A stretch of DNA of 64,000 bases from positions 62,001 to 126,000 of the forward strand of contig JABIWH010000005.1 of NCBI GenBank assembly GCA_018701215.1, read 5' to 3'. How positions within the stretch are numbered: position 1 is the first letter of the stretch; every line of letters begins with the position of its first letter. The notes beneath the pieces are model-generated. The model had not been told where the DNA came from, ran no database searches, and saw only the letters and a program-made list of their open reading frames with translations. The DNA comes from Rhodospirillaceae bacterium. Lineage in GTDB: Bacteria; Pseudomonadota; Alphaproteobacteria; GCA-2731375. Below are positions 1 through 7,287 of the stretch, in pieces. Position numbers and translations under genes: made by a program.

Positions 1-982
1 GCCGGCTGCCCAGGCGCTCCAATTGCGCAACACTACTTTGATTGGAGGCGAAACAGGCCAGGGTTTTCAGGCTGCCAATGCTTTCCGACACGGTAAAGCC
101 AAAGGCCGGCGGATTGTTGTCGTGCAATACCGTATCGGCGGGCAGCACATCTCTGACCGGTAACGGCAAGCCATTGCCCGCGAGACGAAACCGCTCGACG
201 GCGGCAAAGCGCTCGTTCAGGGCAAAACGGGGCAGGCCATAAAGGTCCTCGCCACTATGGGCAACGCCAGAATGCTGACCGAAGGCCGCGATGAAACCCG
301 CTGCCTGGGCAGCCTGTTTCTCCCGCAGGCCGAACTCGCCGTAGGGATAGGCCAGCAGTTTCGGCGCGAAGCCCAACTCCGCGCGAAAGCGCGCGTTGGA
401 ACGGGTTAGCTCTTCCTCCAGACTGTCCCGGCTGGCGTCGGGTAAATGGCCGTGACTGCCGCTATGGTTGCCAATGCTCACGCCGGCCGCCGCCAGGGCC
501 CGCAGCTGCGCCCAGGTCATATGTCCCGGCCGCTTGGCATCAATGGCATTGGTGGCCACGAACAGGGTAAAGGGCAGGCCCGCCTTGGCCAGCATGGGCC
601 AGGCCCGGTCGTACACAGAGAGGAAGGCATCGTCGATGGTCAATGCGATGGTGCGCTCGGGCAAGGTTTCCTGGCGGCGAAAAGTCGTAATGATTTCAGG
701 CAGGGACATGACGTTGTAGCCGCCCGCCTTGATCTCGGCCAGATGGGCCGCGAATTGCTCTATCCTGACATTGGTCGAGGGATAGTCTGTTTCGCCAAAG
801 CGGTGATACATGAATACAACCGCCGACGAGGCCACCTCGCCCGCCTGGGCGCGCCGTCCGCCCAGGACCGGGTCAAAACTGCCCAACAACAGAAAAAGTA
901 GGAGCAGGCCCAGATAAATCGGCTTTTTGCCAATCCGGGTCCCAATGATCGGAAGACGATATTTGCCACAAATAGATTGCAT
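1..982 (-). CDS. Polysaccharide deacetylase (NodB domain), C-terminus cut by window edge
   Basis: Hydrolyses N- or O-acetyl groups from an extracytoplasmic polysaccharide; the substrate is not visible. The frame is open from ATG at 982 to the window edge (327 residues). An N-terminal membrane segment or uncleaved signal lies at about residues 21-34, then a MYHR strand at 58-61. NodB motif 1 is TIDDAF with D117/D118, motif 2 is H173-S-G-S-H177 (the metal-binding histidines) and motif 3 is YPYGEF at 212-217. These three motifs define the family. No good ribosome site precedes the ATG, so the start is moderately certain. It is divergent from the nitroreductase gene. The end of the gene lies outside the window. 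Confidence 0.85.
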   Translation of the reverse strand, partial: MQSICGKYRLPIIGTRIGKKPIYLGLLLLFLLLGSFDPVLGGRRAQAGEVASSAVVFMYHRFGETDYPSTNVRIEQFAAHLAEIKAGGYNVMSLPEIITTFRRQETLPERTIALTIDDAFLSVYDRAWPMLAKAGLPFTLFVATNAIDAKRPGHMTWAQLRALAAAGVSIGNHSGSHGHLPDASRDSLEEELTRSNARFRAELGFAPKLLAYPYGEFGLREKQAAQAAGFIAAFGQHSGVAHSGEDLYGLPRFALNERFAAVERFRLAGNGLPLPVRDVLPADTVLHDNNPPAFGFTVSESIGSLKTLACFASNQSSVAQLERLGSR

Positions 983-1114
983 GATAGATGTGTTTAATAC
1001 ACTTACCCAGCAAGACCAATATATCTTAATTCCAATTTATTCTTATCGCTGTAAAAAAGGCCAGTAGAAAGTCGGCGCAGTAAGCTAGGGCAGCAGGACA
1101 GCGAGGAAGCCAAG

Positions 1115-1708
1115 ATGAGCGGAATTGTAAACGACAAAAGCTTCGACATCATTTTCCGTGATGGGCGTAGCCATGGGGTTTGGCTGGATCGGCCGGTCTC
1201 GGAAATCACCTTGCAGGCGCTCTATGAATTGTTGAGCCTGGGGCCGACCTCGGCCAATGGGTCGCCGGGGCGCTTCCTGTTCCTGTGCTCGGACGAGGCA
1301 AAGGAGCGGTTGCGCCCTTATTTGAGCGCCGGCAATGTAACCCAGACCATGACCGCCCCCGCCGTCGCCATCGTTGGCTATGACCTTGCCTTCTGCGACA
1401 AGTTCGAAACCCTGTGGCCGGGCAACGAAGAGGTTCGCACCTGGTTCGAGGGCAACGACGAAAAGCTGCTGGAAACGGCGTTTCGCAACAGCACCTTGCA
1501 GGGCGCCTATATGATCATCGCCGCCCGCGCCCTGGGCCTGGATTGCGGGCCGATGTCCGGCTTTGATGTGGATGGGGTCAACAGGGAATTTTTCGCCGAC
1601 AGTACCATACGGGTGAATTTCCTCTGCAACCTGGGCCACGGGGATCCCGCCGCCTTGCCGCCACGCAAGCCGCGGCTGGCCTTTGACGACGCCGCCAAAG
1701 TGATCTAG
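1115..1708 (+). CDS. RutE/HadB-type nitroreductase (putative malonic semialdehyde reductase)
   Basis: FMN-dependent NAD(P)H oxidoreductase of the nitroreductase fold. The length (197 aa) and the N-terminal GPTSANGSPGRF loop at residues 43-54 match the RutE/HadB subgroup, which reduces malonic semialdehyde to 3-hydroxypropionate in uracil catabolism. No other rut gene is nearby, so the physiological substrate is uncertain; a general nitroreductase or quinone-reductase role is possible. A clear Shine-Dalgarno site (GAGGAA at 1103-1108) supports the ATG. It stands alone, about 40 bp before tsaB. Confidence 0.75.
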   Translation: MSGIVNDKSFDIIFRDGRSHGVWLDRPVSEITLQALYELLSLGPTSANGSPGRFLFLCSDEAKERLRPYLSAGNVTQTMTAPAVAIVGYDLAFCDKFETLWPGNEEVRTWFEGNDEKLLETAFRNSTLQGAYMIIAARALGLDCGPMSGFDVDGVNREFFADSTIRVNFLCNLGHGDPAALPPRKPRLAFDDAAKVI

Positions 1709-1751
1709 TTCAACAATCCGGTCCGGCACCGGGACGCGAGGCATTCGGGCC

Positions 1752-2483
1752 ATGCCCATTCTGGCATTTGACACCACGCAGCAGGCTTGTTCCGCCGCCA
1801 TTTCCCATGCCGGCGCGGTGCTGGCCCACCGCCATGAATTGATGCAGCGCGGTCACGCCGAACAGTTGCTGCCCATGATCGAGGCCGTGCGGCAGCAGGC
1901 CGGCATCGATTTCGCGGAATTGAATTTGCTCGCCGTGACCATTGGCCCGGGCACCTTTACCGGCGTTCGCGTCGGCCTGGCGGCGGCCCGCGCCCTGGCC
2001 TTGGTGCACGCGCTGCCGATCCTCGGCGTCAACACGTTGGAGCTGCTGGCACAGGCCGTGGTACAGAGCGAAACACTGGGCGCGATACAGACGCAGCCGG
2101 CAGCCGGCGGCGGCATCATTGCCGCGATTGATGCCCGCCGTGGCGAGCTCTATACCCAGACTTTTGATGGTGCCGGCCAGGCTCTGACCGAGGCCTCGGC
2201 AATGAAGCTTGGTGCCAAAGCCAAGGCGCCCGCCGCCACGTTCAATCCAGCTTCCGGCTTGATCGTGGGCACCGGCGCGGCGTTGTTGCAGGCTGAATTG
2301 CCTGATTGGCGAATCGTCGAGGGTGGAGAACAGCCCGATGCGGCCGTTCTGGCCCTGGCGGCGGAGGCATGGCGCCACCGGGCCAGCCGCTGGCCGCCGG
2401 CGCCGCTATATCTGCGGGCGCCGGATGCCCGTCTGCCAGCTGAGGCGCCAAACCCACCGCCAAACTCGCTGCCGCCAAAATGA
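1752..2483 (+). CDS. tsaB: tRNA t6A37 biosynthesis protein TsaB
   Basis: TsaB is the ASKHA-fold partner of TsaD in the complex that puts threonylcarbamoyl on A37 of ANN-decoding tRNAs. The N-terminus ILAFDTT, the LLPMIEAV helix and the GPGTFTGVRVGLAAARALA signature (about residues 65-83) are diagnostic. 243 aa is normal. It shares an ATGA overlap with rimI, so the two are almost surely co-translated; this tsaB-rimI pairing is common in proteobacteria. Confidence 0.93.
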   Translation: MPILAFDTTQQACSAAISHAGAVLAHRHELMQRGHAEQLLPMIEAVRQQAGIDFAELNLLAVTIGPGTFTGVRVGLAAARALALVHALPILGVNTLELLAQAVVQSETLGAIQTQPAAGGGIIAAIDARRGELYTQTFDGAGQALTEASAMKLGAKAKAPAATFNPASGLIVGTGAALLQAELPDWRIVEGGEQPDAAVLALAAEAWRHRASRWPPAPLYLRAPDARLPAEAPNPPPNSLPPK

Positions 2484-2959
2484 GCCTCGAAATTTCTCCC
2501 GCCGGGGCGGGCAGTTGCGCCCTGTTGGCGAGATTGCACGGCCTGTGCTTTTCCGAAGCCTGGACCCAGGATGCATTTGCCTCGCTTTTGGCCATGCCGG
2601 GCGCCTTTGCCTTCCTGGCCAGCACGGAAGAGAGCGCGCAGCAGATGCCGGCCGGCTTCGCCTTGGCGCGGGCAGGCGGCGGTGAATGCGAGATCATCGC
2701 CCTGGGTGTCGTGCCTGCCCGGCGCAATACAGGCACCGGCACCGCCCTGCTGGGCGCTATCGTGGCGCAGGCCCGATTGTTGTGCGTCGAGGATTTATTG
2801 CTGGAGGTTGCCGCCGACAATGCGGCGGCAATCGCGCTCTACCGCGCGGCCGCCTTTGTCCCCGTGGGGCGCCGAAAAAGCTATTATCGGGGCGAACATG
2901 GCGCAGGCCGCGAAGATGGCGTCGACGCCATTATTATGCGCCGCACCCTACTACCGTAG
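2480..2959 (+). CDS. rimI: Ribosomal protein alanine N-acetyltransferase RimI
   Basis: GNAT-fold acetyltransferase expected to acetylate the N-terminal alanine of ribosomal protein S18. The acetyl-CoA-binding motif A is visible as VVPARRNTGTGTALL (R/Q-x-x-G-x-G/A type), followed by the usual LEVAADNAAAIALYRAAAFVPVGRRKSYY C-terminal block, where the acidic-Asn and Tyr positions are standard. 159 aa. Translationally coupled to tsaB by ATGA. The stop codon is followed immediately by a 23-bp near-perfect palindrome (2961-2983). Confidence 0.9.
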   Translation: MSLEISPAGAGSCALLARLHGLCFSEAWTQDAFASLLAMPGAFAFLASTEESAQQMPAGFALARAGGGECEIIALGVVPARRNTGTGTALLGAIVAQARLLCVEDLLLEVAADNAAAIALYRAAAFVPVGRRKSYYRGEHGAGREDGVDAIIMRRTLLP

Positions 2960-2960
2960 T

Positions 2961-2986
2961 GCTCTAATTCTTAAGAATAGAGCAAT
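2961..2986. repeat. Palindromic repeat, copy B (AGAGCAAT family)
   Basis: GCTCT-A-ATTCTTAAGAAT-AGAGC forms a near-perfect palindrome at 2961-2983 directly after the rimI stop. Positions 2969-2986 (18 nt) are identical, on the opposite strand, to 21288-21305 after infB. It lies between the convergent rimI and TusA-like genes and could act as an RNA hairpin for both. No T-tract follows it. Confidence 0.55.
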
Positions 2987-3014
2987 TCCGATTCAATGGG
3001 GCTATCGGTGGAAA

Positions 3015-3266
3015 TCAGGCCTTTTCAAGGACCAGTAGTTGCGGTCCTGCCGGGTTGGCGGCGTCTTCGGGCTCCAGGGATATGATCTTATGGCCGTGTT
3101 CGCGTACCGAACGCGGCACGTTCTGCAATGGCTCCACACCCTGTAACCGCACAGTTGCCCGCTCGCCGGAAGCCATTGACTCGATTAATAGTTTGGTGCG
3201 AACAAAAGTCATTGGGCAAATTTGCGCTGTTATGTCCAAAAAATGGGTCACTGCATCAAGTTCCAT
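3015..3266 (-). CDS. TusA/SirA-family sulfur carrier-like protein
   Basis: 83-aa protein with the TusA/SirA/YeeD fold: the LDITAQICPMTFVRTKLLIE segment carries the single Cys (C17), which in TusA forms the persulfide, and the C-terminal half is the usual beta-alpha-beta. The family motif CPxP is CPMT here, so the second proline is lost. The role could be sulfur transfer for tRNA thiolation or cofactor synthesis, but no partner genes are adjacent. It is divergent from mucR across a roughly 140-bp AT-rich gap. Confidence 0.8.
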   Translation of the reverse strand: MELDAVTHFLDITAQICPMTFVRTKLLIESMASGERATVRLQGVEPLQNVPRSVREHGHKIISLEPEDAANPAGPQLLVLEKA

Positions 3267-3316
3267 TCAAATTTCCCAAATACTAAGACAAATATTGCCG
3301 AATTACTATTTTTCCA

Positions 3317-3345
3317 TTGCATAAAAGGCAACAAAACTTTAATAT
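3317..3345 (+). promoter_or_regulatory. Candidate sigma70 promoter for mucR
   Basis: TTGCAT (3317-3322), a 17-bp spacer and TAATAT (3340-3345), in an AT-rich stretch 64 bp before the mucR start chosen here. MucR-family proteins bind AT-rich DNA and often repress their own gene, which would fit this site. Inferred from sequence only. Confidence 0.4.
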
Positions 3346-3408
3346 TATTCCAGAATTATGAAGTCTGCGCATATGCAATTGTCTGATTTTCTTAAAGGAA
3401 CGGGTAAC

Positions 3409-3831
3409 ATGGCTGAACAAGGTACTGATCTTAGTGAACTATTGACGCTAACCACGGACATTGTTGCATCTCATGTTTCAAACAACGGCGTTCCCGTCAG
3501 TGAATTACCGCAATTGATCCAACAGGTCTACGCGACTTTAGCGGAACTTGGCAAGGAAGCAGCCCCGGCAGCAGAAAAACCGCAACCAGCTGTACCAATC
3601 CGCAAATCGATTACACCCGATTTTATTATCTGTTTGGAAGATGGCAAGAAACTGAAAATGCTGAAACGGCATTTGAAAACCGCCTATGACATGACCCCCG
3701 ATCAATACCGCGAACGTTGGGGCCTAGCCTCGGACTATCCCATGGTTGCGCCGAATTACGCCGAGCAACGCCGCGATCTGGCCAAGAAAATCGGCCTGGG
3801 CACATCACGAAGCCGCCGCGGCACTGTTTAG
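3409..3831 (+). CDS. MucR/Ros-family zinc-finger transcriptional regulator
   Basis: Global regulator of the alphaproteobacterial MucR/Ros family, which binds AT-rich DNA. The N-terminal half (about residues 1-50) is the oligomerisation region; the C-terminal half carries the Ros-type finger ICLEDGKKLKMLKRHL followed by MTPDQYRERWGL, the family hallmark. An upstream in-frame ATG exists at 3358, but ATG 3409 has a Shine-Dalgarno site (AAAGGA) at correct distance and the family N-terminus, giving 140 aa. A possible hairpin of CCGCCGC (3813-3819) with GCGGCGG (3831-3837) spans the stop codon. Likely targets are surface polysaccharide and cell-cycle genes, as in other alphaproteobacteria. Confidence 0.9.
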   Translation: MAEQGTDLSELLTLTTDIVASHVSNNGVPVSELPQLIQQVYATLAELGKEAAPAAEKPQPAVPIRKSITPDFIICLEDGKKLKMLKRHLKTAYDMTPDQYRERWGLASDYPMVAPNYAEQRRDLAKKIGLGTSRSRRGTV

Positions 3832-3919
3832 CGGCGGTGTGGTTTAAGGCGCTGTTTAATTTACGGGTGTCTAACATCATCGCGCACTAGGTGGTTGGAC
3901 GGCCGGAGGAAAGGATTGA

Positions 3920-4366
3920 ATGCCGGGGCATATCGAACGGCTTTGCTTGGAACGTGGTCTGCGGATGACCGGGCAACGCCGTGTTGTTGCCCGCGTGCTA
4001 TCGGAAGCCGACGATCACCCCGACGCAGAAGAGGTTTATCGCCGGGCCGGCAAGCTGGATCCAAAAATTTCCATTGCAACCGTCTATCGTACTCTGCGCA
4101 TTTTTGAAGACGCGGGCATACTGCAACGCCTGGAATTCGGCGATGGCCGGGCCCGCTTTGAGCGCGCCCAAAGCGATCACCATGATCATTTGATCGATAA
4201 CGAAAGCGGCAAGGTGATCGAATTCCAGAACGAGCAATTGGAACAATTGCAGGAAAAAATAGCCGCTGATCTGGGCTTTCGCCTGGTCGGTCATCGGATG
4301 GAGCTTTATGGCGTGCCTTTGCAGAACACGCGCCCTTCGGACGGTGACGACGACGGCGGGGATTAG
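3920..4366 (+). CDS. fur: Fur-family metal-responsive regulator
   Basis: 148-aa winged-helix repressor. The DNA-binding half has RMTGQRRVVARVL and the ISIATVYRTLRIFEDAGIL recognition region; the metal-sensing core has HHDHLID at about residues 90-96. There is only one Cys (near the N-terminus), so the C-x2-C structural zinc site is absent, as is usual in alphaproteobacterial Fur/Mur proteins. It may therefore sense iron or manganese; sequence alone does not decide. A strong ribosome site (GGAGGAAAGG) lies before ATG 3920. It sits between rimI/mucR and miaB as in related genomes. Confidence 0.88.
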   Translation: MPGHIERLCLERGLRMTGQRRVVARVLSEADDHPDAEEVYRRAGKLDPKISIATVYRTLRIFEDAGILQRLEFGDGRARFERAQSDHHDHLIDNESGKVIEFQNEQLEQLQEKIAADLGFRLVGHRMELYGVPLQNTRPSDGDDDGGD

Positions 4367-4730
4367 GCCTTCCGGTTTTTTTCGGGAAATTTGACCGCAC
4401 GGCGGCTATGGCATTTCGCGGCGAGGGCGCCGGCCCCTGATCGCCGGCATTCAGAGATATAAAAGCGGAAGGTTGACGGCGGCCTGACTTCTTGACTATT
4501 TGCGCCCTATTGATAGTGTTTTTCCTGATAACATAGTGTGGAGCGCGATAAGGGAATGAACCAACGTCGCCAGCGCCTGGATACATGCCGGGCGCGCGAG
4601 AGCGAAGACAATAGCAGGCGCCAGGCAGCTCGACCTGCCGCGCGGCGTATCCCGCGGTGCGGCATTGGCCGCAAATCGACCGACGGTGGCTATTGCGGAC
4701 GCGGGTGGCTTCCCTTGCCCCGAATATTCC
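4367..4730. other. Gap between fur and miaB without a convincing gene
   Basis: About 360 bases. Short frames exist on both strands (4538-4738 plus, 4496-4756 minus), but they are arginine/proline-rich translations of GC-rich DNA with no recognisable motif, so no gene is called. A short acyltransferase gene that sometimes sits here in relatives is not present. The right part may be the 5' leader of miaB, or coding if miaB starts at TTG 4665. Confidence 0.5.
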
Positions 4731-6215
4731 TTGGTTAAGAAACTTTTTATCCGCACCTACGGGTGCCAGATGAATGTCTACGATTCCGCCCGCATGGCGG
4801 ACGTCCTGGCGCCCCTGGGTTATGCCCAGGCCGACGGCCCGGAAGAGGCGGACATGGTCATTCTCAACACCTGCCACATCCGTGAAAAGGCTGCGGAAAA
4901 GGTCTATTCCGAACTGGGCCGCTTGCGCCAGATAAGGGAACAACGGGCCGAGGACAATCCAGAAGACGCAGGCCCGGTGCTTGCCGTCGCCGGCTGTGTG
5001 GCCCAGGCGGAGGGGGCCGAGATGCTGGCCAGGGCGCCGTTCCTGGACATCGTCTTTGGCCCGCAAACCTATCACCGTCTGCCCGAAATGATCGTCCGGG
5101 CCGAACGTGCCGCGAAAACGGGCGCGGGCAAGAAAAGCAGCAAGGGCGCGGGCATACTGGATACGGAATTCCCGGACGAGGCAAAATTCGACCATCTGCC
5201 GCAGCCCCGCGCGGATATCGCGGCCGCGGGCTGCACCGCGTTTCTGACTATCCAGGAAGGCTGCGACAAATTCTGCACCTTCTGCGTGGTGCCCTATACC
5301 AGGGGCGTCGAATTCTCGCGGCCCGGTGAGGCGGTTTTGACGGAGTGCCGGTCCCTGGTCGAGGCCGGCGTGCGCGAAGTCACCCTGCTGGGCCAGAACG
5401 TCAACGCTTATCATGGCGCCGCGCCGGAAGGGGGCGCAACCGGCACGGCTAGCGCGGCCTGGGATTTGGCCGAACTGATTACACAATTGGCCGGGATCGA
5501 TGGCCTGGAGCGGATCCGCTACACCACCTCTCATCCCAGGGATATGGACGACCGATTGTATGCCGTCCATGGCAGCTGCGAAAAATTGATGCCCTATCTG
5601 CATCTGCCGGCACAATCGGGATCGGACCGCATTCTCGCCGCCATGAACCGGGGCTACACGGCGGCGGAATATCAGGCCAGCGTCGCGCGTCTGCGCCAGG
5701 TGCGGCCCGACATTGCCCTCTCGGGGGATTTCATTGTCGGCTTCCCCGGTGAGAGCGAGGCGGATTTCGAGGCCACCATGGAATTGGTGGCCAGCGTCAA
5801 CTACGCGCAGGCCTATTCCTTTAAATACAGCCCCCGCCCCGGCACGCCCGCGGCCTTGTTGGAAAATCAAGTGCCCGACGATGTGCGCGGCGAAAGACTG
5901 CAACGCCTGCAGGCCTTGCTGGACAGCCAGCAACAGGCTTTCAATCAACAGATGGTGGGCCGGCGGTTGAGCCTATTGTTGGACCGGACCGGCCGAAGGC
6001 CCGGTCAATTGGTGGGCCGCAGCCCTTATATGCAGGCGGTACATCTAGATGGCCCCGCCTCAATGCTGGGGCGAATGGTCGAGGTTGAGATTACCGATGC
6101 CCATGCCAACAGCCTGGCGGGGCAATTAATTTCCGGTGTTCAAGGACCGGATTTGCAGCCGACTGCGGCGATGGCGCCCTCGGAAAAGCCAATCGGCATG
6201 GAGCAGATAGTTTGA
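4731..6215 (+). CDS. miaB: tRNA-2-methylthio-N6-isopentenyladenosine synthase MiaB
   Basis: Radical-SAM methylthiotransferase that adds the 2-methylthio group to i6A37 of tRNA. The N-terminal UPF0004 domain has its three cluster cysteines in TYGCQMN, NTCHIRE and AGCVAQ; the radical-SAM motif is C178-x3-C182-x2-C185; a TRAM domain closes the C-terminus. No ATG is available. TTG 4731 gives the family N-terminus MVKKLFIRTYGCQMN (494 aa), while TTG 4665 would add 22 residues. Neither has a strong ribosome site, so the start is uncertain. The stop overlaps the region just upstream of phoH, indicating coupling. Confidence 0.92.
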   Translation: MVKKLFIRTYGCQMNVYDSARMADVLAPLGYAQADGPEEADMVILNTCHIREKAAEKVYSELGRLRQIREQRAEDNPEDAGPVLAVAGCVAQAEGAEMLARAPFLDIVFGPQTYHRLPEMIVRAERAAKTGAGKKSSKGAGILDTEFPDEAKFDHLPQPRADIAAAGCTAFLTIQEGCDKFCTFCVVPYTRGVEFSRPGEAVLTECRSLVEAGVREVTLLGQNVNAYHGAAPEGGATGTASAAWDLAELITQLAGIDGLERIRYTTSHPRDMDDRLYAVHGSCEKLMPYLHLPAQSGSDRILAAMNRGYTAAEYQASVARLRQVRPDIALSGDFIVGFPGESEADFEATMELVASVNYAQAYSFKYSPRPGTPAALLENQVPDDVRGERLQRLQALLDSQQQAFNQQMVGRRLSLLLDRTGRRPGQLVGRSPYMQAVHLDGPASMLGRMVEVEITDAHANSLAGQLISGVQGPDLQPTAAMAPSEKPIGMEQIV

Positions 6216-6217
6216 AC

Positions 6218-7285
6218 ATGACAACAAATGGCGGCGAACCGGCCCTGGTGATCGATTTTGATGATACCCGGCTGCTGGCGCCGCTGTTTGGCGAGCATGA
6301 CCGCCACTTGGCCCGGATCGAGCAGCGTCTGGGCCTCTCGCTGGTACCGAGAGGCAACAGGGTTGCTATCCTGGGCGAGGCGCATTCGGCGGCGGTGGCC
6401 CGTGCCGCGCTCGAAGATCTGTATCAACGCCTGAAAGGCGGCCTCGAAGTCACGGTAGCGGACGTGGATGGCGCCGTCCGCATGGCCGAGGTGCAACCGC
6501 TTGAGCAAACCGGGATGCAATCGCGGCCCGATAACCAGGACGATGGGGCCACGGCACCGAAATCCCAGCGCAACTCTAAGCGCAAGTCGCGCCGCACCAC
6601 CGGATCGGAAGACACCCTTATCAGGACGCAGAAAAAACTGATCACCCCGCGCTCCCCGAAACAAGCGGCCTATGTGGATGCCATGCGGCATAGTGATCTG
6701 GTATTTGGCTTGGGCCCGGCTGGTACCGGCAAGACCTATTTGGCGGTCGCGATTGCGGTTTCCATGTTGCTGGAAGAGGCCGTCGAACGCATCGTCCTGA
6801 CCCGCCCGGCGGTCGAAGCCGGGGAACGCCTTGGTTTTCTGCCCGGCGCGCTGGAGGAAAAGGTCGATCCTTATATGCGGCCGATGTATGACGCCCTGTA
6901 CGACATGATGCCCGGCGACCGGGTTTTGCGCCGCCGTGACGCGGGCGAAATAGAGGTGGCGCCGCTGGCCTATATGCGCGGCCGCACCCTGTCTAACGCC
7001 TGTATTATCCTGGACGAGGCGCAAAATACCACGCCGGTGCAGATGAAGATGTTTCTGACCCGCATGGGCGAGAACAGCCGCATGGTGGTCACGGGCGATC
7101 CATCCCAGGTCGATCTACCGGCCGGCACCCCGTCCGGACTTAAGGACGCGCTGGGAATTCTGGGCGGCATCGAGAGCATAAAAATGATTGAATTCAGCGC
7201 CGACGATGTTGTCCGCCATCCCCTGGTCGGTACGATCGTGCGGGCCTACGAACAGGCCGGCAAAACACCCGCCGGCAAGGATTAG
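6218..7285 (+). CDS. PhoH-family ATPase
   Basis: Cytoplasmic P-loop NTPase of the PhoH/YbeZ family, implicated in rRNA maturation and RNA metabolism together with YbeY. An N-terminal KH-like domain (about residues 1-100) is followed by a basic linker and the ATPase: Walker A GPAGTGKTYLA near residue 165 and Walker B with DEAQNTT near 266. 355 aa from ATG 6218, two bases after the miaB stop codon. The conserved phoH-HD-ybeY-corC-lnt order argues for a shared ribosome and envelope quality-control operon. Confidence 0.92.
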   Translation: MTTNGGEPALVIDFDDTRLLAPLFGEHDRHLARIEQRLGLSLVPRGNRVAILGEAHSAAVARAALEDLYQRLKGGLEVTVADVDGAVRMAEVQPLEQTGMQSRPDNQDDGATAPKSQRNSKRKSRRTTGSEDTLIRTQKKLITPRSPKQAAYVDAMRHSDLVFGLGPAGTGKTYLAVAIAVSMLLEEAVERIVLTRPAVEAGERLGFLPGALEEKVDPYMRPMYDALYDMMPGDRVLRRRDAGEIEVAPLAYMRGRTLSNACIILDEAQNTTPVQMKMFLTRMGENSRMVVTGDPSQVDLPAGTPSGLKDALGILGGIESIKMIEFSADDVVRHPLVGTIVRAYEQAGKTPAGKD

Positions 7286-7287
7286 TC

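Noticed and set aside
4538..4738. A 66-aa plus-strand frame in the fur-miaB gap
   Set aside because: Arg-rich translation with no motif; it overlaps the likely miaB leader.
3861..5948. A 695-aa open frame on the minus strand
   Set aside because: It is antisense to fur and miaB, whose motifs are unambiguous; long antisense frames arise in high-GC DNA, and its translation is Arg/Gly/Pro-rich without a domain.
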